Below, piece by piece: positions 53,583 to 62,584 of a stretch of 64,000 nt of DNA (its first letter is position 1; every line of letters begins with the position of its first letter). Origin of the DNA: Deltaproteobacteria bacterium. GTDB taxonomy: Bacteria > Myxococcota > Myxococcia > Myxococcales > SZAS-1. The position numbers and the translations under genes are program-made. Under the pieces are notes generated by a model. The model was not told the origin of the DNA. It saw only the letters and a list, made by a program, of their open reading frames with translations, and ran no database searches. The stretch spans positions 62,001 through 126,000 of the forward strand of contig JAFEBB010000005.1 of the NCBI GenBank assembly GCA_018266075.1, written 5' to 3'.

Positions 53583-54566
53583 TCAGTGCGACGTCGTCGG
53601 CTGCGCGTCGATGGACACGATCGTCCCGTTCGCGCGCGTCACGTGCACCACCTGGCCGAGCCGCGCGCCCGGGATCGCCTGCCGGTGGATGAACAGCCCG
53701 CGATCCATGCAGGCCAGGTGCGCGATGGCCTTGTCGGTGTCGAGGTAGACCACGCGGTACGCCGCCGGATCGCCGCTCGCCAGCTCGCGCTCGGGCAGTT
53801 GGTCCAGCGCGGCCCGCGCGCGCTCGCGAAGCGGACCGGCGTCGAGCAGCGTCGCGAACCAATAGCCGACCGCCGCTTGCACCTTCGAGCTCTGGAACAC
53901 GTGCTGTGACAGGAACGCGAGCTGGAACCACGCTCGCGCGACCGCGTCCTGAAGCTCCGGCCACATCTTCGGCCGGGCAAATTGCGTGGCTGCAATCACC
54001 TGCGAGAGCGCCTCGCCCCAGCGCTTCAGCCGTCGGTACGCCTCGGAGAGCGCGACGTGCGCCGCGGCCTTGTCGTGCTCGGGCGTGAGGCGCTCGGTGT
54101 TCGCCACGTCCACCGCTTCCTTCATCACCTTCAGCGCCTCGTCGAGCCGCTCCAGCCGCAGGAGCTTGTGGCCCACGCTCATCAAGGTCGAGGCCCAGCG
54201 CGGCTTCTGCGCCACGGACACGACCTCCGCCTCCCGCCGCGACGTGGCCAGCGACGCCTCCAGATCGCCCAAATGGTCCTGCACGATGGCGATGCTGTGC
54301 AGCGTGTCGGCGACGGCGCCGCTCTTCGGCCCGTGCACCTTGGCGTCGAGCGCGAGCGCGGCCTGGAAGGCGACCAGCGCGTCCGCGTGGCGGCCCTGCT
54401 TGTCGCGAAGCACGCCCTCCTGGAAGTGGGTGTGACAGGCGAGCTCGTCGGTGCCCACCGCGCGCGCGATGCGCCAGAGCTCCGCGAGCTGCGGCTCGGC
54501 TGCGTCGAAGTCCCGGCGGGTCACCGCGTCCTGAAGCGCGGCCCGCTGCTTCTGCCACTCGGTCAC
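53583..54566 (-). CDS. TPR-repeat protein
   Basis: This is a 327-residue soluble protein built mostly of TPR-like helical repeats (for example LACHTHFQEGVLRDKQGR, AVADTLHSIAIVQDHLGD, ALKVMKEAVDVANTER, AAAHVALSEAYRRLKRW). The last 70 residues are a small beta-rich domain, DPAAYRVVYLDTDKAI...GLFIHRQAIPG. No catalytic motif is seen. GTG 54566 is chosen because the in-frame residues from GTG 54608 to there lack codon bias. No good ribosome-binding site is visible for either. It is divergent from the acyl-CoA dehydrogenase gene. Confidence 0.65.
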   Translation of the reverse strand: MTEWQKQRAALQDAVTRRDFDAAEPQLAELWRIARAVGTDELACHTHFQEGVLRDKQGRHADALVAFQAALALDAKVHGPKSGAVADTLHSIAIVQDHLGDLEASLATSRREAEVVSVAQKPRWASTLMSVGHKLLRLERLDEALKVMKEAVDVANTERLTPEHDKAAAHVALSEAYRRLKRWGEALSQVIAATQFARPKMWPELQDAVARAWFQLAFLSQHVFQSSKVQAAVGYWFATLLDAGPLRERARAALDQLPERELASGDPAAYRVVYLDTDKAIAHLACMDRGLFIHRQAIPGARLGQVVHVTRANGTIVSIDAQPTTSH

Positions 54567-54648
54567 GGCGGGACTTTGCCATCGCTTGTTCGCCAAAACC
54601 ACGGCCACGGCTCTTGAAGCTTGGGCCGTCGCGGGCTATCTCCGGCGC

Positions 54649-55791
<1,143 letters not shown>

Positions 55792-55794
55792 ACC

Positions 55795-56244
55795 ATGATC
55801 ACGCACCTCATCCTCATCGCCGCGCTGGCCCAGGCCGGCGCCACCGAGCTCAACCAGGGCGACGTGGCCCCAAAGGCTGACGGCACCGCGCCGGCGCCCG
55901 CCAAGAAGCCCGGCCCCGACGTGAGCAAGATGCCGTTCACGCCCTACTCGATCCAGGAGGTGGTCAAGTTCCACCTGCCCGAGATCCAGAAGTGCTACGA
56001 CGACGTCGTCCTCGAGATTGGCAAGAACCCGCCCGAGGGCAAGGTGATGGCCGTGTTCTCCGTGGCGTCGACGGGGCTCACCGACAAGGTGAAGATCGAC
56101 CGCAAGAAGACCACCATCAAGAACCAGCGCATCCAGGACTGCGTCACCGACGCCATCCGCGGCTGGGAGTTCCCCAAGCCCACCGACGGTCGCGAGCACC
56201 CCATCGAGTACCCGTTCGAGCTCAAGGTCGCGAAGGAGAAGTAG
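55795..56244 (+). CDS. exported AgmX/PglI C-terminal domain protein
   Basis: This is a 149-residue protein with a signal peptide (MITHLILIAALAQA, cleaved near AGA). The mature domain (about 50-149) matches the C-terminal domain of AgmX/PglI proteins: the Cys in PEIQKCYDDVVLEI, GKVMAVFSVASTGLTDKVKI, IQDCVTDAIRGWEFPKP, and the final EYPFELKV strand. Such a domain is found in the two larger proteins at 34536 and 47998, but here it is alone. It starts three bases after one acyl-CoA dehydrogenase and its stop abuts the start of another, so it is translated from a beta-oxidation operon. Confidence 0.82.
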   Translation: MITHLILIAALAQAGATELNQGDVAPKADGTAPAPAKKPGPDVSKMPFTPYSIQEVVKFHLPEIQKCYDDVVLEIGKNPPEGKVMAVFSVASTGLTDKVKIDRKKTTIKNQRIQDCVTDAIRGWEFPKPTDGREHPIEYPFELKVAKEK

Positions 56245-57384
56245 GTGGATCTGGAGCTCAACGCCACACAGCAGGCCGTGCAGGAGACGGCGCGGCGGTT
56301 CGGCCAAGACAAGCTCGTCCCCAAGGCCCGCGAGCGCGATCGCACCGAGCAGTTTCCCTTCGAGGAGCTGAAGGCGCTCGCCGAGCTCGGCTTGCTGGGC
56401 GTGAACATCCCCGAGGAGCTGGGAGGCGCGGCGGCAGGCGTGGTCGCGTACAGCCTGGCGATGATGGAGCTCGCCGCGGCCGACGCCTCGGTGAGCGTGG
56501 CCGTGGCCGTGAGCAACATGTGCGCGGAGCTCATCGCCGCGTACGGCAGCGACGCGATCAAGAAGAAGTACGTGCCGCGCATCACCAGCGGCGACGCCAT
56601 CGCCGGCGCGTTCGCGCTCAGCGAGCCGCACGCGGGCAGCGACCCCGCGGCGATGCGCACGTTCGCCGAGAAGAAGGGCGACCGCTACGTCATCAACGGC
56701 AGCAAGCAGTGGATCACCAGCGGTCAGCACGCGGGCGTGATGGTCGTCTGGGCCAAGACCAGCAAGGACGACGGCCACAAGGGCATCAGCGCGTTCGTCG
56801 TCGAGGGCGGCACCAAGGGCCTCATCCCCGGCAAGCCCGAGGAGAAGATGGGCCTGCACGGCTCGAACACCGTGGGCCTCACGTTCGAGGATTGCGAAGT
56901 CCCCGCGGAGAACGTGCTCGGTGAAATCGGCGGCGGCTTCAAGCTGGCCATGACCGCGCTCAACGGCGGCCGCATCGGCATCGCCAGCCAGGCGTGCGGC
57001 ATTGCGCGCGCGGCGATCGAGGCGAGCGCGCGCTACGCGAAGGAGCGCCACGCGTTCGGGAGCCCCATCGGCGACTTCCAGGCCATCAAGTGGTTCCTCG
57101 CGGACATGAAGGTGAAGCACGAGACCTCGCGGCTGCTCACGCTGCGGGCCGCGTGGCTGAAGGAGCACGGCAAGCCGTTCGTGCGCGAGGCGTCGATGGC
57201 CAAGCTGCACGCCACCGAGAGCGCGGTGTGGATTGCCGACAAGGCCGTCCAGATTCACGGCGGCTACGGCTACATCGACGAGTTCCCCGTCGAGCGCTAC
57301 GTCCGCGACGCGCGCGCCACGCCGATCTACGAGGGCACCAACCAGATCCAGCGCGTGGTGATTGCGCGCGAGCTGCTCAAGTAA
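56245..57384 (+). CDS. acyl-CoA dehydrogenase
   Basis: This is a 379-residue acyl-CoA dehydrogenase starting at GTG 56245, directly after the preceding TAG, with AAGGAG inside the upstream gene as ribosome-binding site. Motifs are FALSEPHAGSDPAAM (about 117), RYVINGSKQWITSG (about 147), ARYAKERHAFGSPIGDFQAI, and the catalytic Glu region ATPIYEGTNQIQRVVIAREL (about 363). It is a diverged paralogue of the enzyme at 54649. The two may differ in chain length preference. Confidence 0.92.
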   Translation: MDLELNATQQAVQETARRFGQDKLVPKARERDRTEQFPFEELKALAELGLLGVNIPEELGGAAAGVVAYSLAMMELAAADASVSVAVAVSNMCAELIAAYGSDAIKKKYVPRITSGDAIAGAFALSEPHAGSDPAAMRTFAEKKGDRYVINGSKQWITSGQHAGVMVVWAKTSKDDGHKGISAFVVEGGTKGLIPGKPEEKMGLHGSNTVGLTFEDCEVPAENVLGEIGGGFKLAMTALNGGRIGIASQACGIARAAIEASARYAKERHAFGSPIGDFQAIKWFLADMKVKHETSRLLTLRAAWLKEHGKPFVREASMAKLHATESAVWIADKAVQIHGGYGYIDEFPVERYVRDARATPIYEGTNQIQRVVIARELLK

Positions 57385-57441
57385 CGACGCGCGAGATTTT
57401 GCATCGACGCGGCTGTATCGGCGGCGCATGATTCGCGTCCG

Positions 57442-57993
57442 ATGTCTCGCGCTGCGCTCGTGCTCCTGCCGCCCGGTTTCTCCGAGTCCGAGCTCGGCGT
57501 GACGCTGGGCGTGCTGCGCGCGGGCGGCTTCACCGTGGCGACTGCGGGCGTGGGCCAGCAGCCGGTGCGCGGTGAGGGCGGGCTCACGGTCTTGCCCGAC
57601 CTCGGCCTCGACGGGCTCTCGCGCTACGGCATGGAGGCGCTGATCATTCCGGGCTTCACCACGCTCGACAGCGTCTACAGCGAACCGAGCTGGGACGTCG
57701 CCATTCGCGAAGTGGGAAGTCGCCCCGAGGTGACGGTCGCGGCCATCAGCGCGGGCGTGTATCTCGTGGCGCGCGCTGGAATCATGGGCTCGGCGCGCTG
57801 GACCGCACCCTGGAGCGCCGCGGATTGTCGCGCGCTCGGCGTGTTCCGCGAGGCGTGGCGACAAGAAGCGTCGCTCGTGCGCGACGGCCGCTTCATCACC
57901 GCGCTCGGCTGGGCGCACCTCGAGTTCGCGTTCGCGCTCGGCGATGCGCTCCAGATTCCGTATCGCCGCGAGCAGTTCACGACGCGCGGGTAG
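57442..57993 (+). CDS. DJ-1/PfpI-like protein with Ser in place of the nucleophile Cys
   Basis: This is a 183-residue protein of the DJ-1/PfpI fold. The N-terminal strand AALVLLPPGFSESELGVTLG and the acidic residue early on are typical. The nucleophile elbow, usually AICAGP, reads VAAISAGVYLVARAG near residue 104. The reactive Cys is therefore replaced by Ser, so hydrolytic or glyoxalase-type activity is doubtful. ATG 57442 was chosen. It is convergent with the acyl-CoA ligase gene, whose end overlaps this one by 17 bp. Confidence 0.78.
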   Translation: MSRAALVLLPPGFSESELGVTLGVLRAGGFTVATAGVGQQPVRGEGGLTVLPDLGLDGLSRYGMEALIIPGFTTLDSVYSEPSWDVAIREVGSRPEVTVAAISAGVYLVARAGIMGSARWTAPWSAADCRALGVFREAWRQEASLVRDGRFITALGWAHLEFAFALGDALQIPYRREQFTTRG

Positions 57994-59515
57994 TCGGCTG
58001 TGTCGGCAGTTCTGCCAGCGCCTTGCGATCAATCTTGCCCAGCGTGTTTCGTGGAATCTGCATCACGAAAATGATCTCGCGCGGCAGCTTGAAGCGCTCC
58101 AGTCGCTCGCGCAGCCACGCGCGCAAGGTCTCTGCATCGAGCGAGTCGCCCGCCCGAACCACCACGAACGCGATCATGCGGTGGCCGAACTCGGCGTCTG
58201 GAACGACCGTCACGGCCGCATCGGCAATGGCCGGATGCTGCTGCAACGGCCCTTCGGTCTCCTCCGGGTACACGTTCTCGCCGCCGGAGATGAACATCGA
58301 GTCTGCGCGGCCGCAGACGAAGAGCCGGCCGCCGTCGTCGAGCCGGCCGAGGTCGCCCGTGTCGAACCAGCCGTCGTCGCCGCCGCCGAGCACCAGCGGC
58401 CCGCGCACGCGCACCCGCCCGAGCTGACCGGCCCTCACCTCGGCCCCATTGGCGTCGACGAGCCGCACTTCGGTACCTGGCAGCGGCTGCCCCACGCTTC
58501 CGGGCGCAGCGCGCAGCGCAGGCGGATTGGCCATGGCGATGAGGCCGGCCTCGGTCGAGCCGTAGAGGTTGAAGAGCACCGGCCCGAGCGCGTCGAGCGC
58601 CTTCACGCAGAGTGAAGTATCGAGCGGCGCGCTGCCGCTGATGACCGCCGCGAGCGGAATGGGCTTCGGCGAATCCTTGAGCCAGCGCTGCAGCAGAGTC
58701 GGCACGGTGATGAGCACCGGTCCTGCGTTCTCCGGCAAGCGCGCGAGCAGCGGCCCGATCTCGTAGCGACGGCCCACGTGCAGGGGCGCCGCGAGCGCGA
58801 GTGACATCGCCAGCGCGGTGAGCCCGTAGCCGTGGTTGAGCGGAATGGCGAGCACTGCGGGCCGGTGCATCTCGATGGGCAGGCCCTCGAGCAGCCCGGA
58901 GAGCGCCGGAAGCACGATGCGCAGCGAGGTCCGTCGACGGATGCCCTTTGAAATCCCGGTCGAGCCCGAGGTCAGCACGACGATCTGCGCGGCGCGCGGC
59001 GGTCGCGGAATCTTCCCATCGAGCGCAGTCGGCAGCGGTTCGACGCAGCGGCGCGCGAGCCCAGGCGCGCTCTGCTCGAGCAGCGGCGTGAACTCGGCGT
59101 CGTGGAGCACGAAGCTCTGTCGCTGTCGGTCGAGCACGCGCTTGAGCGACGCGGCGGGGCTCTCCGTTCCGAGCGCGAGCGTGTCCACGCCGAGCCGACT
59201 CAGCGCCAGCAGGCCCGTCACGAACCCGCGATGGTTTCGGCAGAGCAGCGCCGCCTGCTGCCCCGCGCGCAGGCCGTTCTCGCGGAGCAGCGCGAGGGCG
59301 AGCGCGTCGGCGCGGGCTGCGAGCTCGGCGAAGGTGAGGGTGCCTTCGTCGTCGTGCAGCGCGACGCGATTGGGAAAGCGAATGGCCGCGATGCCCGCGA
59401 GCGCAGCGTAGGAGCTGCCGCAGCGAAACCACACGAAGAGCGAGCGGACGAAATCGATCGGCGAGAAGCGCAGCAGCCCCGAGCGCCACATCGCGCGCAG
59501 GATTCGCCCGATCAC
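57977..59515 (-). CDS. AMP-dependent acyl-CoA synthetase/ligase
   Basis: This is a 512-residue ANL-superfamily enzyme that activates a carboxylate to its CoA ester through an acyl-adenylate. The core motifs are VVLTSGSTGISKG (about 178), NLYGSTEAGLIAM (about 312), FDTGDLG (about 393), and FKLPREIIFVMQIPRNTLGKIDRKAL with the catalytic Lys (about 480-505). GTG 59515 overlaps the TGA of the short-chain dehydrogenase gene by four bases. The long upstream open frame is not a fusion; that DNA encodes the dehydrogenase in another frame. Substrate probably a fatty acid. Confidence 0.9.
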   Translation of the reverse strand: MIGRILRAMWRSGLLRFSPIDFVRSLFVWFRCGSSYAALAGIAAIRFPNRVALHDDEGTLTFAELAARADALALALLRENGLRAGQQAALLCRNHRGFVTGLLALSRLGVDTLALGTESPAASLKRVLDRQRQSFVLHDAEFTPLLEQSAPGLARRCVEPLPTALDGKIPRPPRAAQIVVLTSGSTGISKGIRRRTSLRIVLPALSGLLEGLPIEMHRPAVLAIPLNHGYGLTALAMSLALAAPLHVGRRYEIGPLLARLPENAGPVLITVPTLLQRWLKDSPKPIPLAAVISGSAPLDTSLCVKALDALGPVLFNLYGSTEAGLIAMANPPALRAAPGSVGQPLPGTEVRLVDANGAEVRAGQLGRVRVRGPLVLGGGDDGWFDTGDLGRLDDGGRLFVCGRADSMFISGGENVYPEETEGPLQQHPAIADAAVTVVPDAEFGHRMIAFVVVRAGDSLDAETLRAWLRERLERFKLPREIIFVMQIPRNTLGKIDRKALAELPTQPTTRAS

Positions 59516-60405
59516 GGCTTCACTCCGCGTGAAAAAGGAAGGCCCAGCGCCCACGCCACGACACCTTCGAGCGGCGGCAGGAACCAGCGGACGGGCCGCA
59601 CCCACCACGGCGCGATCGCGCGCGGCTTGTTGATCAGCGCGCGACACACCACCTGCGCGGCCTCGTCGGGCGTCTGGCCGGGCATGGTGCGGTACATCTC
59701 GGTGGGTGCGCTCATGCGCGTGTGCACGAGCCCGAAGTAGATCGACGTGCACGCAATCCCGCGACCCTTGAGCTCCGGCGCCACCGAGCGAATCCACACG
59801 TCGAACGCCGCCTTCGATGCCGTGTACGCGGCCCAGCGCGGCGCTGGCGGCATGCGCACGCCCAGGCTCGAGACATTCACGATGTGCCCGCCGCGCGCGA
59901 GCATGGCCGGCAAGAGCGCGAGCTGGAGCTGCACCGGCCCGAGGTAGTTCACGGCCATGGTGCGCTGGAAGTCGTGGTTGCGCTCGAGCGAGTCCAGCAG
60001 CAGCCGGCGGATCGACTTGCCGGCATTGTGAATCACGACGTCGACCGGCCCGCCGGCGTTGAGCTTCTCGGCTGCCTTCTCGATCTGCGCCGAGTCCATG
60101 AGATCGAGCGGGAGCACTTCTGCATTCCCGATGCGAACGGCGAGCGCCTGGAGTTGCTCTTCGCTGCGCGCCGCGAGGATCACGCGCGCGCCCGCAGCGC
60201 CCAGTCGCAACGCGAGAGCCTCGCCAATTCCAAACGACGCGCCCGTGACGAGCACGCGCTTGCCCTCGACGGCGCGCCGCAGCCGCTCGACGCTCGCGAT
60301 TCCCCAGGGCGCGAGCAGCTTCGAGAGCAGCGGGTGCGGCCGCGGCGGCGTGGCCAGCTCGAGCTCCGGCTTCGGCTTGGGCGCGTCGGGTTGCGCGGGC
60401 GTCAC
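59512..60405 (-). CDS. short-chain dehydrogenase/reductase
   Basis: This is a 297-residue SDR. The cofactor motif VLVTGASFGIGEALA (about 51-65), DLMDSAQ, NAG (about 128), and the catalytic Ser and YTASK (Ser in NVSSLGV near 175, Tyr in RWAAYTASKAAF near 190) are intact. A 40-residue Pro-rich N-terminal extension and hydrophobic stretches near the C-terminus suggest membrane association. Stop and start codons overlap the neighbours by four bases each (GTGA), so START protein, SDR and ligase are translated together. Probable role in lipid metabolism. Confidence 0.9.
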   Translation of the reverse strand: MTPAQPDAPKPKPELELATPPRPHPLLSKLLAPWGIASVERLRRAVEGKRVLVTGASFGIGEALALRLGAAGARVILAARSEEQLQALAVRIGNAEVLPLDLMDSAQIEKAAEKLNAGGPVDVVIHNAGKSIRRLLLDSLERNHDFQRTMAVNYLGPVQLQLALLPAMLARGGHIVNVSSLGVRMPPAPRWAAYTASKAAFDVWIRSVAPELKGRGIACTSIYFGLVHTRMSAPTEMYRTMPGQTPDEAAQVVCRALINKPRAIAPWWVRPVRWFLPPLEGVVAWALGLPFSRGVKP

Positions 60406-61112
60406 TTGGGCGCGTCTCCCATCGAGCGCGGATCGACCTCGAATGGAACCTTGGCCACCGCCTTCGCATCGCCCACGTGCCGCCGCACGAATTCAGCGTA
60501 GCGGCCCTGCGTGGCGCCCACTTGCCTCACCAGGCCTTCGATCGTCTTTACGGGCGCTTGTTTCACGAACTTCTTCACGGCCCACGTCGGCAGGGCGCCG
60601 CCTACATCGAGCCGGATGATGACCTGCGCTTGTGAGCGATTTTTGTCGATATATCTAAAGTTCATGCTCCCGCGCACCGCGGGCATGCGCACGATGCCCA
60701 CGCGCACCGGCGCCTTGTTGGTCACGACCTCGTGGTAGTCGACGGCGACCTCGAGCTTCTCGAGGTCCGCATGGATGGTGGACTCGACCACCGAGTCGCG
60801 GTTCTGGAGCGGCCAGGGCAGGCCGTACTCCTCGTACATCACGACCTTCGATTCGACGTCGCCATCGACGATTCGCGACTGCTTCAGGTCGTGCATCCAC
60901 TCGGTGCGGCGCGGGATGTCGGCGAGCACCGCCATGAGGTCGAAGAGGTTCGCGTCGATCACGCCCTCGGCCTTGAACGAGGGCAGCGGGCCGGAGTCGT
61001 CGCGGTACACGCTCAAGCCATCTTGCGTGTACTGGAGCTCCCAGTTGTCCGCGTGCGCGCGCGCCGGTGCGAGCAGGGCCAGCACGAGCAGCAACGGCGC
61101 GGCAAATCGCAT
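60402..61112 (-). CDS. exported START-domain (lipid-binding) protein
   Basis: This is a 236-residue protein with signal peptide MRFAAPLLLVLALLAPARAHA. The mature part is a START-type domain: WELQYTQDGLSVYRDDSG opens it. Family markers are FKAEGVIDANLFDLMAVLADIPRRTEWM, YEEYGLPWPLQNRD and the C-terminal helix VKTIEGLVRQVGATQGRYAEF. START domains carry a hydrophobic ligand such as a sterol or phospholipid. Its coupling to an SDR and an acyl-CoA ligase suggests a periplasmic lipid-transfer step linked to lipid modification. Confidence 0.85.
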   Translation of the reverse strand: MRFAAPLLLVLALLAPARAHADNWELQYTQDGLSVYRDDSGPLPSFKAEGVIDANLFDLMAVLADIPRRTEWMHDLKQSRIVDGDVESKVVMYEEYGLPWPLQNRDSVVESTIHADLEKLEVAVDYHEVVTNKAPVRVGIVRMPAVRGSMNFRYIDKNRSQAQVIIRLDVGGALPTWAVKKFVKQAPVKTIEGLVRQVGATQGRYAEFVRRHVGDAKAVAKVPFEVDPRSMGDAPK

Positions 61113-61174
61113 CGCGCGAGGCTAGCACGTCGGTTCGCCGTGAAACCCGCCGCGTGCGCGCCTAGACTGCGGCC

Positions 61175-62017
61175 ATGGCACACGAACCCATGGTCCTCAC
61201 CGCCGCGATCGTCGGCGCCGAAGTCACGCGCGAGCAGACGCCGTACGTGCCCATCACCGCCGAGGAGATCGGCATCGAGGCCGCGAAGTGCCGCGAGGCG
61301 GGCGCGAGCATCGTCCACGTGCACGTGCGCAGGCCCGACGGCTCGCCCTCACAGGCCACCGAGCTCTTCGACGCCGCCATCGCCGAGATCCGCAAGCGCA
61401 CCGACATCATCGTGCAGGTGTCCACGGGCGGCGCGGTGGGAATGACCGCCGAGGAGCGCACCGGGCCGCTCAAGCTCACCGGCAAGACCAAGCCCGACAT
61501 GGCCACGCTCTCCACGGGCACCGTGAACTTCGGCAACGACGTGTTCCAGAACCCGCGGCCGCTCATCCGCGAGATCGCCACGCGCATCAAGGCGCTGGGC
61601 ATCCCGCCGGAGATCGAGTGCTTCGACGTGGGGATGATCGACGAGGCCTTCGCTTTGCAAAAGGAAGGTTACATAACCTTTCCGTGTCATTTCGACTTCG
61701 TGCTCGGCGTTCCCGGCTCGGTGGGCGCGCGGCCTGAGGTGCTGGAGCTGATGCGCAAGTCCATCCCCGAGGGCGCCACCTGGACCGTGGCCGGCGTGGG
61801 CCGCTTCCAGATCCCCATGGCCGAGCTCGCCGCGGAGCTCGGCGGAAACGCGCGCGTGGGCCTCGAGGACAACATCTACCTGTCGAAGGGCGTGCTCGCG
61901 AAGGGCAGCTTCGAGCTCGTGGCCGAAGCTGCCAAGCGCGCCAAGGCCAAGGGCCGGGAGATCGCGACGCCCGAGCAGACGCGGACCCTGCTGCGCGTTC
62001 CAAGGGTCGTGAGCTGA
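61175..62017 (+). CDS. BKACE-family beta-keto acid cleavage enzyme
   Basis: This is a 280-residue TIM-barrel enzyme of the BKACE (DUF849) family, which transfers an acyl group from acetyl-CoA onto a beta-keto acid while releasing acetoacetate. The zinc His pair is in IVHVHVRRPDG (about 49-53). GGAVGMTAEER, PEIECFDVGMIDEA (third ligand region) and RVGLEDNIYLSKG (about 225) are all conserved. The best-known member, Kce, acts in lysine degradation. The substrate here is uncertain, but the nearby acyl-CoA dehydrogenases fit an acyl-CoA catabolic role. Confidence 0.9.
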   Translation: MAHEPMVLTAAIVGAEVTREQTPYVPITAEEIGIEAAKCREAGASIVHVHVRRPDGSPSQATELFDAAIAEIRKRTDIIVQVSTGGAVGMTAEERTGPLKLTGKTKPDMATLSTGTVNFGNDVFQNPRPLIREIATRIKALGIPPEIECFDVGMIDEAFALQKEGYITFPCHFDFVLGVPGSVGARPEVLELMRKSIPEGATWTVAGVGRFQIPMAELAAELGGNARVGLEDNIYLSKGVLAKGSFELVAEAAKRAKAKGREIATPEQTRTLLRVPRVVS

Positions 62018-62126
62018 ACGAGATCGCGCTGGAGCGCTTGCGCGATCTTTCTTGAGCTCCGCTGGCCCGCAAATGGCCGAGATCCCGCAGGACCGCACAG
62101 AATCTGGAGGAGATGAGGGTTGCCGC

Positions 62127-62156
62127 TTGACGAGCGCGATCGCGCTTGCCTAAGGT
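62127..62156 (+). promoter_or_regulatory. housekeeping-type promoter of the HU gene
   Basis: TTGACG (62127-62132) and TAAGGT (62151-62156) are separated by 18 bp. This resembles a vegetative sigma promoter with a TANNNT -10. Transcription would start near 62164, leaving an 80-base leader before the HU ATG. Confidence 0.5.
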
Positions 62157-62243
62157 CCGCGCAATTTCGGCTGGGCGGGGGATGGTCCAACGCGCTGGTC
62201 GGGGGAGTTCAAACACGGGAGCGCACACGCGCTCGGAGGCCGC

Positions 62244-62519
62244 ATGACCAAGGCTGAGCTGATCGAGAAGGTGTCCAAGGAGTTCGGTGGCGAGCTGTCC
62301 AAGAAGGCCGTCGGCGAGATCGTCGAGGGGACCTTCGCGGAGGTTGCGAAGTCGATCAAGAAGGAGAAGCGCTTCGGCTTCCCCGGCTTCGGCACCTTCA
62401 CCGTTCGCGAGCGCGCCGCGCGCATGGGCCGCAACCCGCAGACGGGCGCCCCGGTCAAGATCGCCAAGTCGAAGACCGTGAAGTTCAAGGCCGCGCCGGA
62501 GCTCAAGAAGAGCCTGTAG
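62244..62519 (+). CDS. hup: HU-family DNA-binding protein
   Basis: This is a 91-residue histone-like protein that bends and packages DNA. MTKAELIEKVSKEFG, the helix VGEIVEGTFAEVAKSIKK, and the DNA-arm sequence FPGFGTFTVRERAARMGRNPQTG are nearly textbook, including the Pro of the intercalating arm in GRNPQTG. The C-terminus KFKAAPELKKSL is standard. CGGAGG lies five bases before ATG 62244. A promoter and terminator flank it, so it forms its own transcription unit. Confidence 0.96.
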   Translation: MTKAELIEKVSKEFGGELSKKAVGEIVEGTFAEVAKSIKKEKRFGFPGFGTFTVRERAARMGRNPQTGAPVKIAKSKTVKFKAAPELKKSL

Positions 62520-62546
62520 TCGCAGCCGCAGGGGGCATCACGCGAG

Positions 62547-62570
62547 GGGCTCTGGCGAAAGCCGGGGCCC
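62547..62570 (+). terminator. terminator behind the HU gene
   Basis: GGGCTCTGGC and GCCGGGGCCC form a ten-bp stem with two G-T wobbles and a GAAA loop. It is followed by TTCGTCGTTG. It lies 27 bases after the HU stop and 14 bases before the convergent MCE gene stop. Confidence 0.6.
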
Positions 62571-62584
62571 TTCGTCGTTGCGGG

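Noticed and set aside
57977-60469. An 830-codon frame that would fuse the ligase to an upstream segment
   Set aside because: The upstream part has no coding bias and lies over the SDR gene, which is clear in another frame and overlaps the ligase start by GTGA.
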